Shown: positions 44,076-53,296 of the stretch, in pieces
Layout: every line of letters begins with the position of its first letter
Position numbering within the stretch: the stretch's first letter is position 1
Assembly: GCA_003242885.1 (NCBI GenBank)
Contig: QKMZ01000003.1
Coordinates: 372,001 to 436,000, forward strand
Origin: Candidatus Melainabacteria bacterium
GTDB taxonomy: Bacteria > Cyanobacteriota > Vampirovibrionia > Obscuribacterales > Obscuribacteraceae
Reading direction: 5' to 3'
Length of the DNA stretch: 64,000 nucleotides
Notes under the pieces: model-generated
Databases searched by the model: none
The model's input: only the letters and a program-made list of their open reading frames with translations
Told to the model about the DNA's origin: nothing
Position numbers and translations under genes: made by a program

Positions 44076-44864
44076 TCAATGCGCAGCAAGCAATTCCTGC
44101 GCGTTGAAATATTGCGCTGTGGTGCCGCCATCGACCACCAAAACTTGTCCTGTTATGAAAGAAGAGAGCGGCATTGCAAGGAATGCGACTGCGGCGGAAA
44201 CCTCTTCTGGCTTTCCAATACGCTTGAGCATAGCGACATTCTCAACGGCGGCGCGAAACTCCGGGCTCTTCAAGATGCCCTCAGTCAAAGGTGTCTCGAT
44301 ATAGCCCGGAGCAATCGCATTGACGCGAATTTTATCAGGAGCCCATTCCTGAGCTAATGCCCGAGTCGCCTGATTCAGTGCAGCTTTGGTGACGCCATAC
44401 ATCAATCCTGATCCGACTGTGCCGATTCCTGCAATCGAAGTTATGAAAACAACATTCGCATCGCTGCCCTTGAGCAACAATGGATATGCATCGCGGCACA
44501 TCGCAAGCGATGAGTTTAAATTTGTGTCGAGCAGAAGATTGAGTTCTTCGCTCGAAATCTGCATAAACTTCTTGCGAATGTTTGTGCCGACATTGTTGAC
44601 CAAAACATCGAGCCGCCCAAGCTGGGCAACAGTTTGGAAAATCTTGTCACGCCCCTCCTGCGTGGTCACATCAGCCGCGACTAAATGAACATGGTCCTTA
44701 TACAGGCTTCCGCCGGAAGCCTTTTCTAGTTCTTCCAATCCTCTTGCAACCATTACGACATCTGCGCCAAGTTCGAGGAACTCCAGCGCACAGGCTCGTC
44801 CGATCCCTTTTGACGCGCCAGTAATTAAGGCAACCTTGCCATCAAGTGTCCAGCGTTTTGACAT
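44076..44864 (-). CDS. short-chain dehydrogenase/reductase
   Basis: 262 residues of the classical SDR family: TGASKGIG near 15 (NAD(P) loop), NNVGTN, ITSIAG and YGVTKAAL (catalytic Tyr and Lys) near 158. A basic residue after the Gly-rich loop suggests NADP(H). The closest types are tropinone-reductase-like or 3-oxoacyl-ACP-reductase-like enzymes. The substrate is unknown. Cytoplasmic. No operon partner is close. Confidence 0.9.
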   Translation of the reverse strand: MSKRWTLDGKVALITGASKGIGRACALEFLELGADVVMVARGLEELEKASGGSLYKDHVHLVAADVTTQEGRDKIFQTVAQLGRLDVLVNNVGTNIRKKFMQISSEELNLLLDTNLNSSLAMCRDAYPLLLKGSDANVVFITSIAGIGTVGSGLMYGVTKAALNQATRALAQEWAPDKIRVNAIAPGYIETPLTEGILKSPEFRAAVENVAMLKRIGKPEEVSAAVAFLAMPLSSFITGQVLVVDGGTTAQYFNAQELLAAH

Positions 44865-44924
44865 TGCGAAAGCTCCAGCTCTTGGGGAGCACTAGTATAC
44901 GCAAATTATCCGCGTGGAAAAATC

Positions 44925-45158
44925 CTATGAACCTCGAAACATGAATTTGGCTTGCTCCCGACAAGCCAATGCATCACCGTAGATACCCTTGTTCTCGAGA
45001 TGACTTGTTAATGCCGAAAGAACAGCGTAAACCTCTGGGCTGTGCTTCCCGTACGACGCTTCGGCTGTGCTATAAGCCCGCTGATATAAAATCTGTTGCT
45101 GCTCGGGGGCGGCGTTCTGCGCCGCAGAAAGCAACATCTTGTATTTCTCGATTCTCAT
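44925..45158 (-). CDS. small TPR-like protein
   Basis: 77 residues with AGGAG 8 bases before the ATG. The sequence is one and a half TPR-like repeats (YSTAEASYGKHSPEVYAVLSAL), close in type to the repeats of the proteins at 29211 and 46294. No signal peptide. It is probably a protein-interaction module; the promoter was not identified, but an imperfect variant of the GAAC-type element lies upstream near 45243. Confidence 0.7.
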   Translation of the reverse strand: MRIEKYKMLLSAAQNAAPEQQQILYQRAYSTAEASYGKHSPEVYAVLSALTSHLENKGIYGDALACREQAKFMFRGS

Positions 45159-45354
45159 AGCTTGGTCTCCTCTGACTCCTTACAGTTCCAAGATGGCAGG
45201 CGCCTGTGAGGAATCTGTGAAGACCCTAACTGACGACGAAAAGGGACTTTTTGTTTCGACCAACCTTCAAATTAACAACACTGGATGAGGATTTCAGTTC
45301 GCGAAGCAGGGTAAAGCGCCCAAAACCCCGACCAGTTCAGCGTCTATACAAAAT

Positions 45355-45804
45355 CTAATTTCCCTTCAAATTGCTTGCAATTCTGGCGCGCCGATCATTA
45401 GCTTTGCGCCAATCCCACGGTGCAATTACATGCCCGGATTTCCAGAGACCTACTTTGTGTTTTCTTGCATCTTGCTCTGCCCGGCGAAGTTGATTGTCTG
45501 TCGGAGCGAATGAGCGGAACCACCACGCCGCTCCACGGCTTACCATCGATTGATTGACGGACCGTTTCCCAACGTAAATCTTCGCGACTGTTCTTCCGTA
45601 CCTATCTTTCCCGTGCGACTCGAGGCGCACTTTCTTCTTGCGTGTGAGTTTTGCAAGAAGCTCTCGCGACTGCACTCCATAAGGTTGTGCAATTTCAGGT
45701 GCATCAATACCTTCCAATCGAACAGTGCGTCCATCGGAAAGTTTCAAGGTGTCACCATCATGCACGGAAACAACCAGTGCAAGACTGATGAGTAACGTTT
45801 TCAT
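45355..45804 (-). CDS. exported thermonuclease (SNase-like)
   Basis: 149 residues. A short signal peptide leads directly into the staphylococcal-nuclease fold: VHDGDTLKLSDGRTVRLEGIDAPE (Asp and Arg of the active site), DRYGRTVAKIYV (Glu/Asp region) and LVWWFR-type helix (AAWWFRSFAP). It should be an extracellular or periplasmic Ca-dependent nuclease. Length is close to the family minimum. It lies 25 bases after the ribbon-helix-helix gene on the same strand, probably an operon. Confidence 0.85.
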   Translation of the reverse strand: MKTLLISLALVVSVHDGDTLKLSDGRTVRLEGIDAPEIAQPYGVQSRELLAKLTRKKKVRLESHGKDRYGRTVAKIYVGKRSVNQSMVSRGAAWWFRSFAPTDNQLRRAEQDARKHKVGLWKSGHVIAPWDWRKANDRRARIASNLKGN

Positions 45805-45829
45805 TTAAAAGGACTTTCTAGGCGGATTA

Positions 45830-46156
45830 CTAACCCGCTGAAACTACTTGATCAAGTTCGCTAAGCGAGTGCTTGATTCGTTTTTTCAATGCTTTGGCAG
45901 ATGCATCTTTATGCTTGCTGTCGCAAGTGGCAATTTGCTCTTGCGAGAGAATGGAAACGAGCGCCACCAACTCGCGAAGAACCGAGTCGTGCTTGTCGAT
46001 TTTTTGTAAGGAGAGATCCTGCTTTCCAGAATTTGAAATTGCTTTCTTTAGTAAGTCATTGATGGTTCGGCTTCGCACGCTAGTTGGAAGTGACTCGTAC
46101 CATTTCTCGATTTCTTTGTCTGCGTAAAAAGTGATTGAACGTTTGTCTGTAGAAAT
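45830..46156 (-). CDS. ribbon-helix-helix DNA-binding protein with probable AUU start
   Basis: 108 residues. Translation of the frame back from the usual internal GTG shows a complete ribbon-helix-helix start: ISTDKRSITFYADKEIEKW..SRTINDLLKKAI. The only in-frame codon with a ribosome site is ATT at 46156, with GGAGG 8 bases upstream. An ATG directly after that site is out of frame and too close. So I call an AUU start. The C-terminal half is a helical extension. It probably regulates itself and the thermonuclease gene; an imperfect palindrome lies inside its promoter. Confidence 0.6.
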   Translation of the reverse strand: MSTDKRSITFYADKEIEKWYESLPTSVRSRTINDLLKKAISNSGKQDLSLQKIDKHDSVLRELVALVSILSQEQIATCDSKHKDASAKALKKRIKHSLSELDQVVSAG

Positions 46157-46178
46157 AGCTCATACCTCCGTAATTTCA

Positions 46179-46207
46179 AGTGTAAATACGTACCAACACC
46201 CTGTCAA
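46179..46207 (-). promoter_or_regulatory. promoter and possible operator of the ribbon-helix-helix/thermonuclease operon
   Basis: Leftward TTGACA (46207-46202), 17 bases, TACACT (46184-46179). Between and over them is an imperfect 20-base palindrome, GTGTTGGTAC...ending ACAC around a TACGTA centre, a plausible site for the ribbon-helix-helix protein. Confidence 0.55.
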
Positions 46208-46230
46208 GACCCAGCTTTAATGTGGAGTCA

Positions 46231-46259
46231 TTGAACTTTTTGTTCGGCAACTACGTACT
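46231..46259 (+). promoter_or_regulatory. ECF-like promoter with GAAC-N5-GTTC palindrome (copy 2)
   Basis: TTGAAC (46231-46236), 17 bases, CGTACT (46254-46259), with GAAC-TTTTT-GTTC in the -35 part. Matches copy 1 at 29149 in 16 consecutive bases and in spacing. Confidence 0.55.
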
Positions 46260-46293
46260 TGCTTATAAGACGTCAAACAGAGAGGTTATTGTC

Positions 46294-46938
46294 ATGAACA
46301 AAAGTATGAAAAACCTGTTTCCATTTCCATTTAAAACGCTGGACGGCTCCAGAACAAAGCAAGATGATGTGCGCTTCGGCAAGCCTACGTGGCAGCTGCA
46401 ATTTCAAAAGGCAGAAGATCTCTATTATTCGAGGAGCCGAAGGCGTAAAAAGATATACCAGCAATTTGAATCACATGCTTCAAAAGCGCTTGCCATTGCG
46501 CAGGAGATGCAAGATCTCACGGCAAGAGCAAGAACGCTTTCGCTGATGTCGCGATTTCAGTTTGAGATCGGTCATCCGGATTGTGTACAGACACTGAGGA
46601 CATCAATAGTCGCAGCGCAGGAGGCGTACGGCGTGCAAAGCAAGGAAGCAGCAATTCAGATGTCGGGACTTTGCTTAAAACTTGAAGAGATGGGGCGGAT
46701 TCAGGAAGCCGACGAGATGGCCTGGCAAGCCTTTCAGATGATCGAAAACAACACATCCTCCACCGAGAAGATTTCCTTGAACGACGCAGTCATTGAAGTG
46801 GCGCTAGCAGCAAAAGACAGGGAAAGCGCAGTGGAAGCAGCATATCGTGGCATCAGGCTGACAAAAATGCACGTCAATAAGGAGTCGGAAGAATACGCAA
46901 AGCGAATTCAATATTATGAATCAATCGTTTCGCCATAG
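46294..46938 (+). CDS. small TPR-like protein
   Basis: 214 residues from the ATG at 46294, with AGAGAGG upstream. The N-terminal 40 residues are basic and Phe/Pro-rich; the rest is helical with TPR-like pairs (ARARTLSLMSRFQFEIGHPD..., EAYGVQSKEAAIQMSGLCLKLEEMG, EADEMAWQAFQMIE). No signal peptide. It shares an unusual promoter element with the gene at 29211. Possibly a stress-induced adaptor; partner unknown. Confidence 0.75.
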   Translation: MNKSMKNLFPFPFKTLDGSRTKQDDVRFGKPTWQLQFQKAEDLYYSRSRRRKKIYQQFESHASKALAIAQEMQDLTARARTLSLMSRFQFEIGHPDCVQTLRTSIVAAQEAYGVQSKEAAIQMSGLCLKLEEMGRIQEADEMAWQAFQMIENNTSSTEKISLNDAVIEVALAAKDRESAVEAAYRGIRLTKMHVNKESEEYAKRIQYYESIVSP

Positions 46939-47070
46939 GAATCGACAAATCTCAGCGGCTGGCCAGCCTCATGTTTTCGCCCACATGTGATATCTTGATT
47001 TTTCGTTTTCCAATCCTTGACACTTGGGAACCGAAAACTGTTTTCGCCCTAGTATGCAGGGATAAATTTG

Positions 47071-49281
47071 ATGCGCACAAAGCGGCACTCTTTCACAAGC
47101 ATTTCACTGTCTCTACTTATGCTGAGCACCGCATTCGGCGGTAATGCGCTTCCTGCATTTGCGGACTCGGTTGGCAAAGCTTCATCGTCGGCAAGTAGCG
47201 TCGATTCGAAAAGTGACAGCACAGCTACAGCAGTTGCTCCTGAGCCAGTTTTGCATCCTCTGGATCCGATGACCAAACTAGAACTTGCGGACAATGTTCG
47301 CATTCTTAAGGAGTCAGGGAAATTCGGCACGAATGTATCTTTGGTGTCACTAACGTTGCTTGAGCCGGAAAAAGAAGTGACCTTAAATTACAAGCCCGGC
47401 GATCCAATCCGGCGAAAGTCGATTGCAGTTCTCTATGGTATAGACACCAATGAAACACACGAAGTAATCACTGATCTAAACAACAAACAGGTGATTTCAG
47501 ATGTGTTGCGCAAGCGCGTGCAACCCATGCAGCTCGAAGAAGATACTCCGCTCGGAATTGAATTGCTCAAGAACAACCAAGCTTGGATGAAGGGGTTAGA
47601 ACGCCGCGGAATCAAAGATATGGAAAATGTTCACATGGAAATGTTTGTAGTAGGCAGTCCTGTGAATATCAATAATCCCGACAATGACAGGCTTTTGAGA
47701 GGATATCCGTACTACAGAGTGGTCGGGCATAATTCCTTCGGAGAACCAATTGAAGGATTGTCAGCGGTCGTAAATCTGACGAAAAAGACTTGCGATATCC
47801 GAGATAGCAAAGACATAATTCCTTTAGCCGGCACGTCTTCCAACTACTTTGATCCGACCAACGTTGGGAAGTTGCGTGCACCCTGCAAACCATTGCTGAC
47901 GACACAACCGGAAGGTCCATCATTCACTTTAGATGGGCACGAAGTGCGGTGGCAAAAATGGCGTTTTCGATATGAATTGGATTCACGCGAGGGCTTAGTC
48001 CTTCACTGCATCGGCTACGAGGATGAAGGCAAACTTCGACCAATATTGCATCGTCTTGGTGTTTCGGAAGTCTCTGTTCCCTATGGCGCACCTGGGTTTG
48101 ACTGGGTATGGCGCTCACCTATTGACGAAGGAGAGTATGGGCTCGGCAGGCTGACGACCACCTTGCGCCCAGGTCACGAGATTCCAAATCACGCAAAAAC
48201 CATTGATGTTCCATACGCCAACAGCGTCGGCACAATAAAAATCAAACCGGCGGGATTAGCGATTTGGGAACAAGATGGTGGCATCCTCTGGGAACATCAC
48301 GACGATGATGCAGACAAAACGCTTACCAGACGCGGAAGACAACTCGTCATTGCACACATGTTCACCCTGGGAAATTACGACTACTTCAGCCAATACTTTT
48401 TCAATCAAGATGGCTCGATAGATGTAAAAGTCACGCTTAATGGGGACGTTTTAGCGCAGGGAGTCAAACTGAAAGAGTGTGAAGTATGCTCGCAAGAACC
48501 CGATGAAGAAGGAAATATCCTTCCTAAGGGTGTGGAGCGATACGGAACATTAATGGCTCCAAACATCGTTGGCATAAATCACCAACACTTCTTCTGCTTC
48601 CGCATGGATTTCGATGTGGACGGCGTCAAGAATAACGTTTACGAATTAAACGTAAGACCAATAAATGAAAGTCGCGGACATTTGGAGCAAAACACTTTTG
48701 TGCTCGAGCGCAGTCTTCTACGTCGAGAAGAGGACGCGGCAAGAGATCTCAATGAAGTGCAAAGTCGATGCTGGAAAGTAGTCAACAAAAATGTATCAAG
48801 CTACCTTGGTCATCCACCAGGTTATTTGATTCAGCCGGGCTCCAACGCTTATCCGTACAGTCATCCTGACTCTTACAACAGGAAGAGAGCCGGCTTTTTG
48901 CGTCACCACTTTTGGACGACAAAGTACAAGCACGATGAGATGTTTGCAGGCGGTGACTACCCAACCTCGAGTGCCGGTGGAGAGGGTCTGCCTGAATGGA
49001 TAAGCGCTGACTCCATCGATAACGAAGATCTTGTTTGCTGGTACACAGTTGGCATTACTCACGCCCCTCGCGTTGAAGATTGGCCCGTAATGCCTTCAAC
49101 GAGCATGGGATTCAAGATTATGCCGGAAGCGTTTTTCAAACGAAATCCTGCACTTGATCTCCCCGAGGCCGCCGCACCAGCGTTGCCTGCCGAGCCTAAG
49201 CAATCAAAGACACTCAAGAAAACAAGGGAGCAAAAACGCTCCAAAGAGCAAAAAACAAACAAAAGTGCGGAAGCAAGATAA
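47071..49281 (+). CDS. exported copper amine oxidase
   Basis: 737 residues. The signal peptide (cleavage after FA near 30) places it outside the cytoplasm. The cofactor motif TLGNYDY is present, with the TPQ-forming Tyr at 436. Copper ligands are His 504 and 506 (HQHF) and His 664 (THAPRVEDWPVMP), and the catalytic base Asp 352 lies in IDEGEYGLG. All parts needed for TPQ formation and amine oxidation to aldehyde, NH3 and H2O2 are thus there. The tail of about 40 residues is Lys-rich and atypical. It lies 226 bases before uricase on the same strand. Confidence 0.93.
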   Translation: MRTKRHSFTSISLSLLMLSTAFGGNALPAFADSVGKASSSASSVDSKSDSTATAVAPEPVLHPLDPMTKLELADNVRILKESGKFGTNVSLVSLTLLEPEKEVTLNYKPGDPIRRKSIAVLYGIDTNETHEVITDLNNKQVISDVLRKRVQPMQLEEDTPLGIELLKNNQAWMKGLERRGIKDMENVHMEMFVVGSPVNINNPDNDRLLRGYPYYRVVGHNSFGEPIEGLSAVVNLTKKTCDIRDSKDIIPLAGTSSNYFDPTNVGKLRAPCKPLLTTQPEGPSFTLDGHEVRWQKWRFRYELDSREGLVLHCIGYEDEGKLRPILHRLGVSEVSVPYGAPGFDWVWRSPIDEGEYGLGRLTTTLRPGHEIPNHAKTIDVPYANSVGTIKIKPAGLAIWEQDGGILWEHHDDDADKTLTRRGRQLVIAHMFTLGNYDYFSQYFFNQDGSIDVKVTLNGDVLAQGVKLKECEVCSQEPDEEGNILPKGVERYGTLMAPNIVGINHQHFFCFRMDFDVDGVKNNVYELNVRPINESRGHLEQNTFVLERSLLRREEDAARDLNEVQSRCWKVVNKNVSSYLGHPPGYLIQPGSNAYPYSHPDSYNRKRAGFLRHHFWTTKYKHDEMFAGGDYPTSSAGGEGLPEWISADSIDNEDLVCWYTVGITHAPRVEDWPVMPSTSMGFKIMPEAFFKRNPALDLPEAAAPALPAEPKQSKTLKKTREQKRSKEQKTNKSAEAR

Positions 49282-49507
49282 CACTACCAAGCAGGCAAGA
49301 AAGTCTACGAAAATCTGATAACAAAGACGAATAAGTCCTTGATTAAATCGGGAATTTAACCGCAACTGCGCTTGACACAACATCAGGCAGAGCGGGAAGA
49401 TTGCGCTATTGACACGTAATTTTGCCGTTCTTCGCTTGCGACAGTAAGCAACATCGGCAAAGGCCCGTCAGATCATTGCATTCAACTGTCCTGGGGAGGG
49501 CAATCTC

Positions 49508-50389
49508 ATGAGCGTAACCCCGACTAAAGAGACGGCTTTCGCCAGCACTCTTGTCAAGGACTCCTATGGAAAAAGCTTGGTTCGCCTGACCAAGATCAAT
49601 CGTTCCGGCAAAGTTCCTACTTGGAAAGAGATAACAGTAGAAGTAGAACTCGCAGGTCCGGAATTCAGTGGATGCTACTACGAAGGTGATAACACCAAAA
49701 TTGTTGCCACTGATTCGATGAAAAATACTGTCTATGTTTACGGAGCGAGAAACGATCTCAACAGCATCGAGGAATATGGGATTGCCCTGGCAAAACACTT
49801 CCTCGATGACTACAAACATGTCGACGAAGTGAACATCAGAATTAGTGAAGACATCTGGTCGAATATTTTGATTGAAGGCGGCGTACATCCAACTTCATTC
49901 GTCAAAGCACAAAGCGACATGCGCTACACGCACATCTACATGACGAGGAAGGAAACAAAAATCACTTCCGGTATAGACAATTTGATCGTTGCGAAGATCA
50001 CGGGCTCTGAATTTGCCGGTCACATCAAAGATGCTTACACAACTTTGAAAGACACGCATGACAGAATCTTCGGCACAAAAGTAGAAGCGAGATGGATTTG
50101 GAAAAATGAAAAAGCCGACTTCAATGCCGGCTATGAAAAGGCCCGACAAATCATGCTCGAAACTTTTGCGCACCACCACAGCCTTTCAGCGCAGCAGACA
50201 TTGTTCGCAATGGGCGATGCTGTTCTTGCAAAAGTTGCAGACATCGATGAAATCTCGCTGACAATGCCTAATTTGCACCGCATTCCATTCAATCTAGAAC
50301 CATTGGGCATGGAAAACAAAAACGAGGTTTTCGTAAACACGAGCGAACCGCACGGCACCATCAAAGGAACGATGGCTCGTAAGAAGTAG
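49508..50389 (+). CDS. urate oxidase (uricase)
   Basis: 293 residues with GGGAGGG upstream of the ATG. The cofactor-free urate oxidase family is marked by YGK (Lys 22) in the first helix region, GDNTKIVATDSMKNTVY (Thr 68, Asp 69) and the late MPNLHRIPF and EVFVNTSEPHG segments that line the active site. It converts urate to 5-hydroxyisourate with H2O2. No signal peptide, so cytoplasmic. Neither HIU hydrolase nor OHCU decarboxylase genes lie in the window. It may use nitrogen from purines, as the amine oxidase upstream does from amines. Confidence 0.93.
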   Translation: MSVTPTKETAFASTLVKDSYGKSLVRLTKINRSGKVPTWKEITVEVELAGPEFSGCYYEGDNTKIVATDSMKNTVYVYGARNDLNSIEEYGIALAKHFLDDYKHVDEVNIRISEDIWSNILIEGGVHPTSFVKAQSDMRYTHIYMTRKETKITSGIDNLIVAKITGSEFAGHIKDAYTTLKDTHDRIFGTKVEARWIWKNEKADFNAGYEKARQIMLETFAHHHSLSAQQTLFAMGDAVLAKVADIDEISLTMPNLHRIPFNLEPLGMENKNEVFVNTSEPHGTIKGTMARKK

Positions 50390-50392
50390 TAT

Positions 50393-51286
50393 CTACTTGT
50401 GCACGTAAGCTGCTTTCTCTAAAGCTTTGATATCCAGCTTCACCATTTCCAGCATGGACTGCATCACTCTATCGTATCCCTCGGCATCTTGAGATTGCAT
50501 CAACTCAATCATCACAGTAGGAATAATCTGCCAGGACACGCCGAACTTGTCGACGAGCCAGCCGCATTGACTCGGTCTTCCGCCTTCTACTAGCTTGTCC
50601 CAAAAGTGATCGACCTCTTCCTGCGTTTTGCAATATGCGATCAGCGAAACACCTTCACTGAAATTGAATGCATGAGGAATTGGACTATCAAATGCCATAA
50701 ACAATTCGCCGTTCAATTGAAACTCGGCGTACTTCACAAGATTGACGGGACCCTCACCTTCTTCGAATTTATGAGCAGCAAGAATCTTTGAATTCTTGAA
50801 GATAGAGGTGTAGTGATTCATCGCTTCTTCAGCGGTGCTGCCGTTGCCACCTTGGTACATCAGTGTTGGCGTCACTTTCTGCGAAGCCTTGCCGACAATC
50901 ACGCGCCAGGAAATGCCGAACTTATCGTTGACCCAACCGAACTTTTCACTGAACGGATATTTGTCCAGTGGCATCAAAACTTCACCGCCATCCGCAAGCT
51001 TGTTGAACAGCTCATCGCACTCTGCAACAGTCTCACATGTGACGTGCAAAGAAATCGATGGGTTAGTTTTGAATATTGGCCCACCGTTCAGCAAAAGAAT
51101 TTGGAGCCCCTCAAGTTCAAACTCGACAGTCATCAAACTGCCTGCAGGGAGCCCACCATGTCCGCTGTTTGCGTCACTGTAATTCAAAGACGACAGCTTC
51201 TTCACGTTTTTGAAAACCGTTTGATAGAAGGCGAAAGCGTTCGCTGCCTCACCGTCCATCCAAAAGCAAACGCTGAAATTATTCAT
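50393..51286 (-). CDS. two-domain PhnB-like (VOC superfamily) protein
   Basis: 297 residues made of two VOC/PhnB-type domains (about 1-130 and 145-265), each with the pattern of a Phe-Tyr start helix (FYQTVF; HYTSIF), a D/E-ligand strand and a G-W-V/L-x-D-K-F-G end strand (GWVNDKFGISW; GWLVDKFGVSW). The tandem arrangement is found in 3-demethylubiquinone-9-methyltransferase-like entries, although no methyl transfer is proven. The C-terminal 30 residues are helical. Probably cytoplasmic; metal- or substrate-binding role unknown. Confidence 0.85.
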   Translation of the reverse strand: MNNFSVCFWMDGEAANAFAFYQTVFKNVKKLSSLNYSDANSGHGGLPAGSLMTVEFELEGLQILLLNGGPIFKTNPSISLHVTCETVAECDELFNKLADGGEVLMPLDKYPFSEKFGWVNDKFGISWRVIVGKASQKVTPTLMYQGGNGSTAEEAMNHYTSIFKNSKILAAHKFEEGEGPVNLVKYAEFQLNGELFMAFDSPIPHAFNFSEGVSLIAYCKTQEEVDHFWDKLVEGGRPSQCGWLVDKFGVSWQIIPTVMIELMQSQDAEGYDRVMQSMLEMVKLDIKALEKAAYVHK

Positions 51287-51316
51287 TGCTGAACCTCTAT
51301 GACTGTAGTGGTTATT

Positions 51317-53029
51317 CTACTTCTTCTGAGCTTTTGCCCACGAGTCTTTCAAAGTCACGATGCGATTGAAAACGAGCGCACCAGGCTTGGCGTCCTTCGT
51401 ATCAACGACAAAATATCCTTGACGCTCGAATTGAAAGCGATCACCAGAGGCAGCTTCGCCCAGGCTTCTTTCCAATTTGCAGCCCTTCAAAACCTGAAGT
51501 GCATTAGGATTGATAGCATTGAGGAATTCGCTGTCCTTGCCTGTAGGCGGCGCTTCATCGGAAAGCAGCCGATCATAGAGGCGAACTTCTGCATCAACAG
51601 CATGACGAGCACTGACCCAGTGAATCGTTCCTTTGACCTTGCGACCGACAGGATTGTTGCCGAGAGTATCAGGGTCATAGGTGCAGCGAACTTCAGTTAC
51701 CGCGCCGTTCGCATCCTTCACGACATCGGTGCATTTTATGCAATAGGCATAGCGCAAGCGTACTTCTTGCCCAGGTGCCAGGCGGAAATAATCCTTGGTA
51801 GGCTCGAGCATGAAATCGTCTTGTTCAATGTAAATCTCTTTGCAGAATGGCACCTTACGCGAGCCTTCTTTCGGAACATCATGCGGCCAATATGACGCAT
51901 CTAGCTCTTCGACTTTGTCATCCGGATAGCCTTCAATCACCACCTTAAGTGGTTTCAAAACAGCCATCACCCGTGGTGCCTTTTGGTTGAGGTCATCCCT
52001 AATACAAAATTCGAGTTGAGCCATGTCGACTGTACTGTTAGCTTTAGCAACACCTACAGTCGTACAAAAATTGCGAATGGCTTCTGGTGTGATACCACGA
52101 CGTCTCATGCCAGCAATCGTAGGAAGTCTGGGATCATCCCAACCATCAACGTGCTTGCCTTCCACGAGTTCAAGCAAACGCCGTTTGCTCATCACGGTGT
52201 AATTCAAGTTCAACCTTGCAAATTCGTACTGCTTTGGACGACTGGGGAACTTCGCGTAATCAATCAAATTGTCGATAACCCAGTCATATAACTCACGATT
52301 GTTTTCGAACTCGAGAGTGCAAATACTATGTGTAATTCCTTCCAGCGCATCAGAAATTGGATGCGCATAGTCGTACATTGGATAAATGCACCATTTATCA
52401 CCGGTCATGTGGTGCGCAGTGTGGCGTATGCGATACAGCATCGGATCGCGCATCTTCATGTTGGCATTCGCCATGTCGATCTTCGCACGCAGGACATGCT
52501 CACCATCTTTGAACTCGCCCTTGCGCATGCGACGAAACAAGTCCAAACTCTCTTCAACTGTGCGCTCGCGATATGGACTGTTTGTGCCGGGTGTTTTTAC
52601 ATCACCTCGATACTGTTTCGTCTCAGCATCACTCAAACTGCAGACGTAAGCTTTTCCTGCCTCAATGAGATGTTCCGCATACTCATACATTTTCTCGAAG
52701 TAATCACTGGCATGGAAAAAGCCATCCCACTGAAAGCCCAGCCAGCGAACATCATCCTGGATGCCTTCCTCGAACAGCGTATCTTCCTTGGCAGGATCGG
52801 TGTCGTCGAAGCGCAAGTTGCACCCACTTCCTGTCCCCGGAAGCTTCTCGGCATACTCAATACCAATGCCGAAGTTCAAGCAAATGGACTTGGCATGTCC
52901 GATGTGCAGAAAACCATTCGGCTCTGGAGGAAAGCGAGTCAACACCTTGGTGTGGCGCTTGGCTTGCAGGTCGTCGTTAATGATTTCTCTGATGAAATCA
53001 GTAGTTTTCGCGGGTGCGGAAGAGCTCAC
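51317..53029 (-). CDS. glnS: glutamine-tRNA ligase
   Basis: 570 residues from the GTG at 53029 with AGGGG 8 bases before. The class I signature PPEPNGFLHIGHAKS (HIGH motif) is near 34, and VMSKRRL (KMSKS equivalent) near 270. The anticodon-binding beta barrels follow to the end. It charges tRNA-Gln directly. Many bacteria use the GatCAB route instead; having GlnRS suggests acquisition or a retained direct pathway. Length matches the family. Confidence 0.95.
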   Translation of the reverse strand: MSSSAPAKTTDFIREIINDDLQAKRHTKVLTRFPPEPNGFLHIGHAKSICLNFGIGIEYAEKLPGTGSGCNLRFDDTDPAKEDTLFEEGIQDDVRWLGFQWDGFFHASDYFEKMYEYAEHLIEAGKAYVCSLSDAETKQYRGDVKTPGTNSPYRERTVEESLDLFRRMRKGEFKDGEHVLRAKIDMANANMKMRDPMLYRIRHTAHHMTGDKWCIYPMYDYAHPISDALEGITHSICTLEFENNRELYDWVIDNLIDYAKFPSRPKQYEFARLNLNYTVMSKRRLLELVEGKHVDGWDDPRLPTIAGMRRRGITPEAIRNFCTTVGVAKANSTVDMAQLEFCIRDDLNQKAPRVMAVLKPLKVVIEGYPDDKVEELDASYWPHDVPKEGSRKVPFCKEIYIEQDDFMLEPTKDYFRLAPGQEVRLRYAYCIKCTDVVKDANGAVTEVRCTYDPDTLGNNPVGRKVKGTIHWVSARHAVDAEVRLYDRLLSDEAPPTGKDSEFLNAINPNALQVLKGCKLERSLGEAASGDRFQFERQGYFVVDTKDAKPGALVFNRIVTLKDSWAKAQKK

Positions 53030-53296
53030 GGTTTGGTCCCCTGTGATGCAAGAAATATGCTTTAAGAAAAGCTATTTTACCCTTAAACCTCGTGCAGGGC
53101 AGGGAAAAGCAGCCAAAAGTAACAGCACGTTTCTTGAAAACCAAAGTACCCCAGAGCTACGCTAGCGCCGCGCTTAAGCACCGAGTGAGCCGGCTTGAGC
53201 AATGCCAGAGCCACTAGAGCTGCGTGCGCGAGCCGAGACTAGGAGATGGGCGCTAAAGAACTGCGCCCCCTGTTTGCAACCTCAAACTCTACCAAG

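Noticed and set aside
46091-46164. ATG-led 27-codon frame overlapping the ribbon-helix-helix start
   Set aside because: The ATG is only about 1 base from the ribosome site and the product is not conserved-looking.
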